NCBI GenBank assembly: GCA_003222115.1 | Contig: QHUL01000072.1 | Span: forward strand, 1 to 59,781 | Origin: Gemmatimonadota bacterium | GTDB taxonomy: Bacteria; Gemmatimonadota; Gemmatimonadetes; Gemmatimonadales; GWC2-71-9 | Length of the DNA stretch: 59,781 nucleotides | Direction: 5' to 3' | Part shown: positions 1-8,010 of the stretch, piece by piece | How the letters are laid out: each line of letters starts with the position of its first letter | How positions within the stretch are numbered: position 1 is the first letter of the stretch | The notes under the pieces: model-generated | Seen by the model: the letters and a program-made list of their open reading frames with translations, nothing else | The model's database searches: none | What the model was told of the DNA's origin: nothing | Made by a program: the position numbers and the translations under genes

Positions 1-810
1 GTGGAGCCCGAGCTCCTGCGGCGCGCCGCGGAACGACGCCAGCGCCTCGCGCACCTCGGCGAGCGCCGCCTTGCGGGCGAGCTTGACCCGGACCGCCGCC
101 ATATGGCCGTCCTGCACGTTCACGCGGTGACACTGGGCGCTCACGGGGAACGGCGCCGGCTCGACGGCGCCGTCGCGCAGAGTCCCCAGGATTTTCTGCG
201 TCTCCCGCTCGATCTTCTCTTCTTCGTTCGCGATGAAGGGCAGCACGTTGTCGGTGATGTCGAGCGCCGAAACGCCGGGATAGCCCGCGCCCGAGAGCGC
301 CTGCAGCGTCGTCGCCGCCACCGCCGCGACGCCGAAGCGGCGGTGCAACGGGGCGAGCGCCAGCGCGATCATGACCGCCGAGCAGTTCGGGTTCGTGACG
401 ATGAAGCCGCCGTCCCGCCCGTCGAGCAGCGCCAGGTGCGCGGCGTTCACCTCCGGGACTAGCAGGGGCACGCCCGCGTCCATCCGGTAGGACGACGTGT
501 TGCTGATCACGCGATAGCCCTCGGCCGCGAAGCAGCCCTCGGCTTCCCGCCCGACGTCCGCCGGCAGGCTCGAGAAGACGACGTCGCAGTCGAGCGGGGG
601 GCGCGGCGGCTGCACCGGGAGCTCGCGCACGGCCCGCGGCATCTCTCCCGCGAGCTTCCATGCGCAGGCGTCGGCGTACGGCTTCCCCTGTGAGCGGTCG
701 GAGGCGGCGAGCGCACTCACGGTGAACAGGGGATGGCGCTCCAGCATCTGCACGAACCGCTGTCCCACGGTCCCCGTAGCACCCAGGATGCCCACCCGCA
801 GTTTGCTCAC
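1..810 (-). CDS. asd: aspartate-semialdehyde dehydrogenase (3' end cut by window edge)
   Basis: Reduces aspartyl-4-phosphate to aspartate semialdehyde, the second step of the lysine/threonine/methionine route, in the cytosol. The first 270 residues are visible. An N-terminal NAD(P)-binding GATGTVGQ is followed by the catalytic-cysteine motif NPNCS (Cys about 143) and then [16 protein letters not shown], which is typical of the archaeal/fungal-type branch of the family rather than the E. coli type. The chosen GTG start overlaps the dapD stop (GTGA), so the gene is last in the visible operon lysC-dapE > dapB > dapA > dapD > asd and is probably translationally coupled. About 70-80 C-terminal residues lie outside the window. 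Confidence 0.95.
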   Translation of the reverse strand, partial: MSKLRVGILGATGTVGQRFVQMLERHPLFTVSALAASDRSQGKPYADACAWKLAGEMPRAVRELPVQPPRPPLDCDVVFSSLPADVGREAEGCFAAEGYRVISNTSSYRMDAGVPLLVPEVNAAHLALLDGRDGGFIVTNPNCSAVMIALALAPLHRRFGVAAVAATTLQALSGAGYPGVSALDITDNVLPFIANEEEKIERETQKILGTLRDGAVEPAPFPVSAQCHRVNVQDGHMAAVRVKLARKAALAEVREALASFRGAPQELGLH

Positions 811-1646
811 CGCAGCGCCTCCTCGAGCAGCGTCGCCGCGTCCGTCTTGTCGTCGCGGTACTTGATAATAATCGGCGTGTAGAGCGAGAGACCGCGCTCG
901 CGGGCGAACGTCCCCTGGGCCGCCCGCGACCCCGGGACGACCACGGCGCCCGCCGGGATCTCCAGCACGCCCTGTCCGCCTGCGGGGCGACGGTACACCT
1001 GCTCGCGCACCACGTCGTGCACGACCGTCGAGCCGGTGAGGATCGTGCCTGGGGCGAGGACCGTGCGCTCGCGCACGATCGTGCCCTCGTACACGCCGCA
1101 CCCGCCGCCCACCAGCACGTCGTCCTCGATGATCACGGGGACCGCGCCCACCGGCTCGAGCACGCCTCCGACCTGGGCGGCTGCCGAGAGGTGCACTCGC
1201 TTGCCGATCTGGGCGCACGAGCCGACGAGGGCATGGCTGTCGATCATCGTCCCCTCGTCCACGTAGGCGCCGACGTTTACGTACATCGGCGGCATGCACA
1301 CGACGCCCGGGGCGACGTAGCAGCCATCCCGGATCGTCGACCCGCCGGGCACGATGCGCACGCGATCGGCCAGCGTCGTGGGCCGGACGGGGTAGGTGTC
1401 CTTGTCGAAGAAGCGGAACGTCCCGTCCACGGACAGGTCCGCCAGGGCGCCCATCTTGAAGCCGAGCAGGATGCCCTGCTTCACCCAGGCGTTGGCACGC
1501 CATTCTCCCGCCGCGCTGCGCTCGGCGGCGCGGATCTCGCCGCGCGTCAGCGCCGCGCGGAACTCGGCGAACGTCGCGCGGTCCGCGTCCGTGAAGCTCG
1601 GGCGGGCCGTCGCGGCAAGCGCCTCGATGCGCTCACGCAGCGACAT
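807..1646 (-). CDS. dapD: 2,3,4,5-tetrahydropyridine-2,6-dicarboxylate N-succinyltransferase
   Basis: Succinylates tetrahydrodipicolinate from succinyl-CoA, which commits the operon to the succinylase branch of DAP synthesis. The 279-residue product has an N-terminal helical part ([10 protein letters not shown]) and a left-handed beta-helix of hexapeptide repeats (for example [20 protein letters not shown]), which matches DapD in length and layout. I chose the ATG at 1646, which has GGAAAG about 8 nt upstream. A TTG five codons earlier is the alternative. The start lies inside the dapA 3' end (14-nt overlap), and the stop overlaps the asd GTG. The co-located DapE-like domain fits the same branch. 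Confidence 0.95.
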   Translation of the reverse strand: MSLRERIEALAATARPSFTDADRATFAEFRAALTRGEIRAAERSAAGEWRANAWVKQGILLGFKMGALADLSVDGTFRFFDKDTYPVRPTTLADRVRIVPGGSTIRDGCYVAPGVVCMPPMYVNVGAYVDEGTMIDSHALVGSCAQIGKRVHLSAAAQVGGVLEPVGAVPVIIEDDVLVGGGCGVYEGTIVRERTVLAPGTILTGSTVVHDVVREQVYRRPAGGQGVLEIPAGAVVVPGSRAAQGTFARERGLSLYTPIIIKYRDDKTDAATLLEEALR

Positions 1647-2556
1647 GGCGGGGCTTTCCAAGGAGCCCCAGCTCCTGGAGCAGCTCGCGCAGCCGCGCCC
1701 GGGTCTTCTCCTGCACCGGAACGAGCGGCAACCGGTAGGTCTCCTCGAGCAGGCCCTGCAGCGCCATGGCGGCCTTGACGGGGCCGGGGTTCGACTCGAT
1801 GAAGTTCGCCTCCATGAGCGGCAGCAGGCGGTAGTGCAGCGCCCGGGCCTCCTCCCACTTCCCCTGCAGGGCGAGCTCGCTGAGCCGCGCCATCAGGTCC
1901 GGCACCTCGTTCGAGACCACGGACACGATGCCGTCGGCGCCGAGGGCGACGAGCGGCAGCGTCACCGCGTCGTCGCCGGAGAGCACGCGGAACCCCTGGG
2001 GCCGGTCGCGCAGGATCGCCATGATCTGCGCGAAGTCGCCCGAGGCTTCCTTCACGCCGACGATGTTCTCCACGTCGCGGGCGAGGCCGAGCACGGTCGG
2101 CGCCTGGATGTTCGACGCCGTGCGCCCCGGCACGTTGTACAAGACGACCGGCACTCCCGGCACGGCGGCCGCCACCGCCGTGAAATGGGCGGTGAGACCG
2201 GCCTGGGTGGGCTTGTTGTAGTAGGGGGCGACGACGAGCACCGCGTCGGCCCCGGTCGCGCGGGCGGCCTGCGCCCGCTCGATCGCGACGGCGGTGGAGT
2301 TCGTCCCCACTCCCGCGATCACGCGCGCGCGGCCGCGCCCGGCTTCCACCGCGATGCGGATGACCCGCGTCTGCTCCTCGGCCGTGAGGGTCGCGCCCTC
2401 GCCCGTCGTGCCGCAGGGGACGAGCAGCTTCACCCCGCCCGCGATCTGGCGTTCCACCAACGCGCGCATCCGGGCTTCATCCACACTGTCATCGGCGGTG
2501 AACGGGGTGACGAGCGCCGTCACGCACCCCCGCAGCCACTCCACGCGCTGTGTCAT
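1633..2556 (-). CDS. dapA: 4-hydroxy-tetrahydrodipicolinate synthase
   Basis: Condenses pyruvate with aspartate semialdehyde. The protein has 307 residues and is a TIM barrel of the DHDPS/NAL family. It opens with [10 protein letters not shown] and carries the substrate-binding [10 protein letters not shown], the tyrosine motif [10 protein letters not shown], and [10 protein letters not shown] with the Schiff-base lysine. The ATG at 2556 forms an ATGA overlap with the dapB stop, and the 3' end overlaps dapD by 14 nt. All signature residues are present, so it is probably active. No separate promoter is evident. Confidence 0.97.
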   Translation of the reverse strand: MTQRVEWLRGCVTALVTPFTADDSVDEARMRALVERQIAGGVKLLVPCGTTGEGATLTAEEQTRVIRIAVEAGRGRARVIAGVGTNSTAVAIERAQAARATGADAVLVVAPYYNKPTQAGLTAHFTAVAAAVPGVPVVLYNVPGRTASNIQAPTVLGLARDVENIVGVKEASGDFAQIMAILRDRPQGFRVLSGDDAVTLPLVALGADGIVSVVSNEVPDLMARLSELALQGKWEEARALHYRLLPLMEANFIESNPGPVKAAMALQGLLEETYRLPLVPVQEKTRARLRELLQELGLLGKPRHVAA

Positions 2557-3275
2557 GGTGTCGCCTTCCTTTCCGCTTCCAGAATCTCGTCCAGCACCTC
2601 CGCGAAGGCGAACACCCCGCGCCGGCCCGGGAGCCAGCGCGCGGCGGCGAGCGCGCCGGCCGCGAAGCCGTCGCGCGAGCGCGCCGTGTGAACCAGGGTG
2701 ATCTGATCGGCTGCCGAGTCGAAGCCGACCCGATGGACGCCGGGGATGTGCCCCGCGCGGGTGCTCGCGATCGCGATGTCGCGCCCCCCCCCGAGCTCGC
2801 GGGCCAGGATCTTCCGCAGCTGGAGGGCGGTGCCCGACGGGGCGTCGCGCTTGCGGACGTGGTGCGCCTCCTCGATGAAGGCGTCGTAGGCCGGCAGGCC
2901 CCGCACCAGCCCCGCCGCATTCTCGACCACGCGATAGAACAGGTTCACGCCGATCGAGAAGTTGGGCCCGTACACCATCGCCCCGCCCGCGTCCTCCACC
3001 ACACGCCGCAGGTCCGCCTCCCGCGCCTGCCATCCGGTCGTGCCCTCGACGAGCGGCACGCCGGCTTGGGCGCACGCCGCGACGTGCGCCGGCACGGCGT
3101 CCGCAACGGAGAAGTCGATCGCCACGTCGTGGCCGCGCAACGCCGCCGCGAGCTCGCCCGGGCCCGAGCCTGCGTCGGTCGACGTCAGCACGACGCCGAC
3201 CGCGTGGCCGGCTTCGCGCGCCCGCGCCACGGCCACGCGCCCCATCTGCCCGTTCCCGAAGAACGCCAGCTTCAC
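2553..3275 (-). CDS. dapB: 4-hydroxy-tetrahydrodipicolinate reductase
   Basis: NAD(P)H-dependent reduction of the DapA product to tetrahydrodipicolinate. The protein has 240 residues, slightly short for the family (about 245-270). It has a Rossmann start (AFFGNGQMGR instead of the usual GxxGxMG), DFSV, GTTGW, GPNFSIGVN and the catalytic EAHHVRKRDAPSGTA segment with the His pair and the lysine. It starts at GTG 3275, which overlaps the stop of the lysC-dapE gene (GTGA), and ends in an ATGA overlap with dapA. Confidence 0.95.
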   Translation of the reverse strand: MKLAFFGNGQMGRVAVARAREAGHAVGVVLTSTDAGSGPGELAAALRGHDVAIDFSVADAVPAHVAACAQAGVPLVEGTTGWQAREADLRRVVEDAGGAMVYGPNFSIGVNLFYRVVENAAGLVRGLPAYDAFIEEAHHVRKRDAPSGTALQLRKILARELGGGRDIAIASTRAGHIPGVHRVGFDSAADQITLVHTARSRDGFAAGALAAARWLPGRRGVFAFAEVLDEILEAERKATP

Positions 3276-5743
3276 GGACGCGCTCCGGCGGTCTTGCCGC
3301 GCCGGGCCGGGGCCGGCTCGGCGAGCAGCGCGCGGCCGAGGCGCACGTACAGCTCCACTCCCCGCTCCAGCTCCGCCTTGGCGATGCGCTCGCGCGCGGT
3401 GTGGGCGTCGTGGATCGAGCCCGGACCGAGCAAGAGCGGCGTGCCCCAATTCGAGAGGTGCGGGACGTCCGTCGTGTATCCGACCACGCATTGCTCGAAG
3501 TCCGGCACCGCCGTGAGGCGCACCGGAGGCGTGAAGCTCAGATACTCGATCCGCGCGCGCGAGCCGACCGCCCGCTCGAGCAGCTCCCGCACCGGTCCTT
3601 GGTCGGTCACGAGCCGGATGTGGAGATCGGCCCGGGCATCGGGGGCGATGACGTTCGCCTGGGTACCGCCCACGATCACGCCGATGTTGCACGTCGTGTC
3701 GCCGAAGTAGTCATCCTTGGGCCAGGCGACGGCACGCACGTCGTCGAGCGCGTCGAGCAGCACGTGGATCGCCGAGCGCCCGCGCTCGGGGTAGGCCGAG
3801 TGGCCGCCCGTCCCTTCCCCCCGCAGCGTGACCCGCAGCGAGCCCTTGCAGCCCACGGCGAGCTTGTTTTCGGTCGGCTCGCCGTCGATGAGCCAGCGGC
3901 ACTCGCGGGCGAAGGGATGGGCGTTCGCCACCCGCGCGCCCACGCTGCCCCGCTCCTCGTCCACGACGAAGAGCAGGCCGAGGTCGTTCCGCCCCTCGGC
4001 GCGCAGCCGCTCCGCAGCCGCGAGCTGCGCCGCGAGGATGCCCTTCGCGTCGCAGGCGCCTCGGCCGTACACGTACTCTTCGTCCTCCCCCGAGGCGAAG
4101 TGCGGCGGAACCGTGTCGAGGTGGGTCGAGAACACGAGCTTGGGCGGCGCGCCGGTCGTGGCTACGAGTCCGGGGCGTCCCGTTGGCGCCTCCAGCAGCT
4201 CCACGCGATAGCCCAGCCGCTCGAGGTGGGACGCGAGGAACCGGGCCACTGCCTCCTCCTCGCCGGAGACGGAGGGGATGTCGATGAGGCGCCGCGCCAG
4301 CTCGACCGGGTCCACCGTGCCCTCCCGGCGGCCCGCCGCCCGCCGAATCGGCGCCCGCGCCAGCACCCCCGGCCCCGCCTCGGCGCGCTCGAGCAGCGCC
4401 GTGTGCAACCGCACTACGGCCTCCGCCACGTGCTCCTCGTCCACGATGAACGTGAGGTTCACGCGCGAGGCACCCTGAGAGATGAGCGACACGTTGATGT
4501 CCCGGATCGTCTCGAACACGCGCGCCGCGATCCCGGGCGTGCTGCGCAGGCCCTCGCCCACGACACAGATGATGGCGCGGCGTGGCTGCACCTGCACGTC
4601 GCCCAGCGCCTGGAGCTCGGCCACGACGGCGGGGAGGCGGGCGTCATCGTCCACGGTCAGGGAGACGCTCACCTCCGAGGTCGCCACGACGTCCACCGGC
4701 AGCTCATGGCGGTCGAACACCTCGAACAGGGCGCGCAGGAACCCGTAGGCACCGAGCATGCGGGCGGAGCTGATCTGGACGACGGTGATCCCCGACTTGT
4801 GGGCGATCGACTTGACCGTGCCCGGCCACACGTCCGCCGCGCCGCTGACGAGGGTCCCCGGGTCGTCGGGCGCGCGGGAGTTGCAGATGCGCACGGGGAT
4901 CCCCCGGTCCTTCGCCGGCTGGATCGTCTTGGGGTGCAGCACCTTCGCCCCGAAGTACGCGAGCTCCGCGGCCTCGGCGTACGACAGGCTCGGGATGGTG
5001 CGCGCGCCGCGCACCACGCGGGGGTCGGCGGTCTGCACCCCGCTCACGTCGGTCCAGATCTGGATCTCTCCCGCGCCGAGGGCAGCACCGACCAGGGCCG
5101 CCGTGTAGTCCGAGCCTCCCCGCCCCAGCGTGGTCGTAACGCCCGCCGCCGATGCACCGATGTATCCACCGAGCACGGGGATCATCCCGCCGTCGAGCAG
5201 CGGCGCGAGCTCGGCCCGCGTGCGGGCGGCGGTGGCGGCGGGATCGGGAGTCGCGCGCCCTGGGCTCTCGTCGGTGACGATGCAGCGCCGCGCGTCCACG
5301 TGGCGGGCGCGGAGGCCGGCCGTCGCCAACACCGCCGCGACGAGCGGCGCCGAGAGGCGTTCCCCGTAGGACACGATCTCGTCCTCGAGCCGGGCGCGCA
5401 GCGCCGGTTCCCGGCCGATCCGCTCGACCAGCGCGGCCAGCTCGCCGCGGGCGCGCTCGAGCTCGCCCAGGAACGCCCCCCTCGCCTCGGGACCGAGCAG
5501 CCGCTGCGCGATCTCGCGGTGGCGCTCGAGGTGCGTGTCGAAGGCGCGGAGAGCGCCTTCCCGCACGCACCCGAGCAGGGCGTCCGTCACGCCGGCGAGC
5601 GCCGACACCACGACCACGGGGCGCGAGCCGCCGTGCGCGCGCACGATTCCCGCCACGCGCGCGCAGGCGGCGGCGTCCTCGACCGAGGTGCCGCCGAACT
5701 TGAGCACCGTGGGCGTCGCGAGGTCGCTCGGGGTGCGTTCCAT
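3272..5743 (-). CDS. lysC-dapE: aspartokinase fused to M20-family succinyl-diaminopimelate desuccinylase
   Basis: A single 823-codon reading frame. Residues 1 to about 465 are an aspartate kinase: KFGGTS at 15-20, GRGGSDYTA, then paired ACT regulatory domains at about 310-455. Residues about 477-823 are an M20 zinc peptidase of the DapE/ArgE/LysK group: FSTHLDTVPP, GRGACDAKG, VVDEERGS, a dimerisation domain with GHSAYPERG, and a final SIHDAHT histidine. The linker (about 465-477) is Arg/Ala-rich. A GTG at 4315 has GGGAGG about 5 nt upstream and would yield a free 347-residue DapE, a normal family length, so fused and free forms may both be made. DapE rather than LysK/ArgE is inferred from dapD next door. 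The gene is first in the operon and its stop overlaps the dapB GTG. Confidence 0.9.
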   Translation of the reverse strand: MERTPSDLATPTVLKFGGTSVEDAAACARVAGIVRAHGGSRPVVVVSALAGVTDALLGCVREGALRAFDTHLERHREIAQRLLGPEARGAFLGELERARGELAALVERIGREPALRARLEDEIVSYGERLSAPLVAAVLATAGLRARHVDARRCIVTDESPGRATPDPAATAARTRAELAPLLDGGMIPVLGGYIGASAAGVTTTLGRGGSDYTAALVGAALGAGEIQIWTDVSGVQTADPRVVRGARTIPSLSYAEAAELAYFGAKVLHPKTIQPAKDRGIPVRICNSRAPDDPGTLVSGAADVWPGTVKSIAHKSGITVVQISSARMLGAYGFLRALFEVFDRHELPVDVVATSEVSVSLTVDDDARLPAVVAELQALGDVQVQPRRAIICVVGEGLRSTPGIAARVFETIRDINVSLISQGASRVNLTFIVDEEHVAEAVVRLHTALLERAEAGPGVLARAPIRRAAGRREGTVDPVELARRLIDIPSVSGEEEAVARFLASHLERLGYRVELLEAPTGRPGLVATTGAPPKLVFSTHLDTVPPHFASGEDEEYVYGRGACDAKGILAAQLAAAERLRAEGRNDLGLLFVVDEERGSVGARVANAHPFARECRWLIDGEPTENKLAVGCKGSLRVTLRGEGTGGHSAYPERGRSAIHVLLDALDDVRAVAWPKDDYFGDTTCNIGVIVGGTQANVIAPDARADLHIRLVTDQGPVRELLERAVGSRARIEYLSFTPPVRLTAVPDFEQCVVGYTTDVPHLSNWGTPLLLGPGSIHDAHTARERIAKAELERGVELYVRLGRALLAEPAPARRGKTAGARP

Positions 5744-5783
5744 TGACCGTTCTCGTTACCGGAGCGCCACCTCAATCGCTGTG

Positions 5784-5852
5784 ATGGCGCTGTGCTGTAG
5801 CCGCCCCTGGAGGAGCGCCGCGGGGGAGCGGTCACGCATGCGCACGGGCTAG
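5784..5852 (+). CDS. possible 22-codon leader peptide with tandem Cys codons
   Basis: A short frame ATG GCG CTG TGC TGT ... TAG encodes a peptide beginning MALCCSRPW. It ends 3 nt before the first of two tandem hairpins that precede the carbonic anhydrase gene. Size and position are those of an attenuator leader peptide, and adjacent Cys codons would suit a cysteine signal. Against it: no convincing ribosome binding site precedes the ATG, and the frame continues upstream without a stop into the antisense of lysC, so it may be chance. Treat as a hypothesis. Confidence 0.3.
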   Translation: MALCCSRPWRSAAGERSRMRTG

Positions 5853-5855
5853 CAC

Positions 5856-5878
5856 GACCGGGGCCCAGCGCCCCGGTC
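5856..5878 (+). promoter_or_regulatory. leader hairpin 1 upstream of the carbonic anhydrase
   Basis: A perfect 9-bp stem GACCGGGGC/GCCCCGGTC with a 5-nt loop, 4 nt after the stop of the putative leader peptide and 12 nt before the terminator hairpin. It would serve as the pause or spacer hairpin of an attenuator. It also lies in the 5' region of the divergent lysC transcript. Confidence 0.55.
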
Positions 5879-5890
5879 CTGTCTCCCACG

Positions 5891-5932
5891 TCGGCCGCGA
5901 CTCCTCCTACGAGTCGCGGCCGATTTCGTTTT
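5891..5932 (+). terminator. Rho-independent terminator inside the carbonic anhydrase 5' leader (attenuator)
   Basis: A perfect 13-bp stem, TCGGCCGCGACTC paired with GAGTCGCGGCCGA, with a 7-nt loop (CTCCTAC), followed by TTTCGTTTT on the plus strand. It is a textbook intrinsic terminator pointing into the carbonic anhydrase gene 18 nt downstream, with no plus-strand gene before it to terminate. An alternative pairing exists: GGAGGAG (5809-5815) with CTCCTCC (5901-5907), and CGCGG (5819-5823) with CCGCG (5895-5899). This would break the terminator stem and could act as the antiterminator. Confidence 0.7.
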
Positions 5933-5950
5933 CCAGCACGAGGAGATCCC

Positions 5951-6481
5951 ATGACCGTAACCGACGAAGTTCTTCGAGCCAACGAGGCTTACGCCCGCCA
6001 GTTCACGCTGGGGCAGCTGCCCATGCCGCCCGCCCGCAAGCTCGCGGTGGTCGCCTGCATGGATGCGCGCCTCACGGTGGAGCAGGTGCTCGGCCTGAAA
6101 ACGGGCGACGCGCACGTCATCCGCAACGCCGGCGGGATCATCACCGAAGACGCCCTGCGCTCGCTCGTCATCTCGCACTACCTGCTCGGGACGCAGGAGT
6201 TCGTGATCATCAACCACACCGACTGCGGCATGCTGACCTTCAAGGACGAGGAGCTGCGCGCGAAACTGCGGCAGCGGTGGGGGACCTCGGTCGTCGCGCC
6301 CCTCCACTTCCACGCCTTCAGCGACGTGGAGGACAACGTGCGGGAGCAGATCCAGAAGGTCCGCTCCCACCCCTGGATCCCGCGTGAGATACCGGTGCGG
6401 GGCTTCATCTACGACGTCCGGACGGGGCGGCTGGCAGAGGTGGGCCTCGTCGGGCCCGGAAAGGCCGCCGCCGCCGGCTGA
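5951..6481 (+). CDS. beta-class carbonic anhydrase
   Basis: Interconverts CO2 and bicarbonate with zinc, in the cytosol. The 176-residue protein carries the beta-class motifs ACMDAR (Cys36, Asp38, Arg40), RNAGG and HTDCGM (His89, Cys92), so all zinc ligands and the Asp/Arg dyad are present. Its overall pattern (PMPP near the N-terminus, HVIRNAGG, LLGTQE) recalls the mycobacterial Rv1284 type. In M. tuberculosis that gene lies beside cysDN, which suggests a sulfur-metabolism link. The ATG has AGGAG 5 nt upstream. The gene is divergent from lysC and sits behind an attenuator-like leader. Confidence 0.93.
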   Translation: MTVTDEVLRANEAYARQFTLGQLPMPPARKLAVVACMDARLTVEQVLGLKTGDAHVIRNAGGIITEDALRSLVISHYLLGTQEFVIINHTDCGMLTFKDEELRAKLRQRWGTSVVAPLHFHAFSDVEDNVREQIQKVRSHPWIPREIPVRGFIYDVRTGRLAEVGLVGPGKAAAAG

Positions 6482-6506
6482 AACGTCTCGGAACATCGGG
6501 GGGACC

Positions 6507-6526
6507 CTTGCCTCCGGTCGGGCAAG
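6507..6526 (+). terminator. weak hairpin between the carbonic anhydrase and the next gene
   Basis: CTTGCC and GGCAAG form a 6-bp stem with an 8-nt loop 25 nt after the carbonic anhydrase stop. There is no U-tract, so its role as a terminator is doubtful. A TATGAT box at 6537-6542 further downstream could be a -10 element for the following gene, but no matching -35 was found. Confidence 0.25.
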
Positions 6527-6575
6527 AGGTAGGCTCTATGATCCACGCCGATCTTAACGGTCATAGGAGGTGTGC

Positions 6576-7793
6576 ATGAAGCGAACCCTGCTCTTCTCCG
6601 CGCTGGTCCCGCTCCTCGCCTGGGCGGGAGCGCGCTTCTCGGGCCCCGAGGACGAATCGGTCTTCGTGACCGGCCTGCGGGCCGGCCAGCACGAGTCCCT
6701 GCTCTACGTCTGGACGAGCGACGCCGACGCCAAGGACCCGGACTTTCTCAGCGTCATCGACGCCGATCCCAAGTCGCCGAGCTACGCCAAGGTCATCGCC
6801 ACCGCGCCCACCGGCTCCACGGTGGACAACGAGGCGCATCACTTCGGCTACACGGTGAACACGGATCGGATCTTCGCGGGCGGACTGGTCTCGAACCGAC
6901 TGTTCATCTACGACGTGAAGACCGACCCTCGCCATCCCAAGCTCATCAAGACGATCGCCGATTTGGGCGCGCTCACCGGCTTCTCCGGTCCGCATACCTA
7001 CTACGCCGTCCCGGGCGGCGTGATGATCGCGATGCTCGGCGCCAAGGACGGCGGCGGGCCCGGCGCCCTCATCAAGCTCGACAACGACGGCAAGTTTCTC
7101 GAAGCCCTGCCGGCCCCAAACCGCCCCGACGACCCGGGCTACATGTACGATGTGGGGGTGAAGCCCGAGCTCAATCGGATGATCACCTCGAGCTGGACGC
7201 ATCCGCACCACTTCCGCGGGAACCCGGTGGCGCCGGAGAACGTGGGCGACGCGGTGGCGGTGTGGGACTGGAAGGCCGGCAAGGTGCTGCAGGTCGAGCA
7301 CCTCGAGAAGATGCCGCTCGAGGTCCGCTGGATGCACGGCCCCAGCGCGCGCGGCGGGTTCATCAACTGCGCCGGCGCGGGCACGATCTGGTACTGGGAG
7401 GACAAGGGCGGCAAGCTCGGGTTTACGCGCGTGATCCAGCTGCCGGCGAACTCGATCCCGGCCGACGTGCGGATCTCCTACGACAACCGGCTGCTCTACG
7501 TCTCGCTGTTCGCCGGCAACGCGCTGCAGCAGTACGACGTGTCGGACCCGTTGCACCCGAAGTTCATCAGCGAAGTGAAGCTCGACCAGCCGAACATGAT
7601 GAAGCTCACCCCGGACAGCCGGCGGCTGTACGTGAGCAACTCGTTGCTCTCCAACCTGGACGGCAAAGTCCCGTTCCGGGTGCGGCTGCTCAACGTCGGC
7701 CCTCAAGGGATGACGCTGGACGAGAAGTTCGACGTCGACTTCGACCATTTCCCCACGGGGGCCGGTCGGCCGCACGACATGCTGCTGAAATAG
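6576..7793 (+). CDS. secreted selenium-binding protein / methanethiol oxidase family
   Basis: SELENBP1/MtoX-type beta-propeller. Characterised members oxidise methanethiol to formaldehyde, H2S and H2O2 with copper. The 405-residue product has an N-terminal signal peptide (MKRTLLFSALVPLLAW) and family blocks including DNEAHHFGY, FSGPHTYYAVPGG, SSWTHPHHF, WMHGPS and PHDMLL at the C-terminus, with several histidines that could bind copper. It is shorter than the roughly 450-470 residues of eukaryotic members. ATG 6576 was chosen because AGGAGG lies 5 nt upstream. The enzymatic role is inferred. A methylated-sulfur substrate would fit the sulfur hint from the neighbouring carbonic anhydrase leader. 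Confidence 0.85.
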   Translation: MKRTLLFSALVPLLAWAGARFSGPEDESVFVTGLRAGQHESLLYVWTSDADAKDPDFLSVIDADPKSPSYAKVIATAPTGSTVDNEAHHFGYTVNTDRIFAGGLVSNRLFIYDVKTDPRHPKLIKTIADLGALTGFSGPHTYYAVPGGVMIAMLGAKDGGGPGALIKLDNDGKFLEALPAPNRPDDPGYMYDVGVKPELNRMITSSWTHPHHFRGNPVAPENVGDAVAVWDWKAGKVLQVEHLEKMPLEVRWMHGPSARGGFINCAGAGTIWYWEDKGGKLGFTRVIQLPANSIPADVRISYDNRLLYVSLFAGNALQQYDVSDPLHPKFISEVKLDQPNMMKLTPDSRRLYVSNSLLSNLDGKVPFRVRLLNVGPQGMTLDEKFDVDFDHFPTGAGRPHDMLLK

Positions 7794-7830
7794 GCGGGCA
7801 GGCCTCAGCCCGTAAGCGGTCGCGAAGGTA

Positions 7831-7858
7831 GTAGGGGCGCAGCATGCTGCGCCCCTAC
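7831..7858. repeat. perfect 28-nt palindrome, REP-like or terminator
   Basis: The half-site GTAGGGGCGCAGCA is followed directly by its exact reverse complement, giving a 14-bp self-complementary arm without a loop. It lies 38 nt after the selenium-binding protein gene. Such GTAGGGGCGC palindromes recur as dispersed intergenic repeats in many GC-rich genomes (from memory). I see no second copy in this window. It could also act as a bidirectional terminator. Confidence 0.6.
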
Positions 7859-8010
7859 CTGTTTCCCGGGTAGCGTGACGTCGGATGCCCGCGTGCTTGC
7901 TGAACGACCCCTCGCGCACACCATTTCAGGCTAATCCATTCGGATGGGCGACGGCCGTCCCAAACGCGCGATATTCGTGTAAGCTTCGCGCTCGTGCGAC
8001 GGAGGTGCTG

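Noticed and set aside
3401-5746. A 781-codon open frame on the strand opposite lysC-dapE
   Set aside because: It reads as Arg/His/Ala-rich sequence with no domain, as expected from the antisense of GC-rich codons; the minus-strand frame has full enzyme motifs.
5744-5950. A lysine riboswitch before lysC
   Set aside because: The region has two simple hairpins and no multi-helix lysine-aptamer features. The U-tract lies on the carbonic anhydrase side, so the element was assigned to the plus strand.
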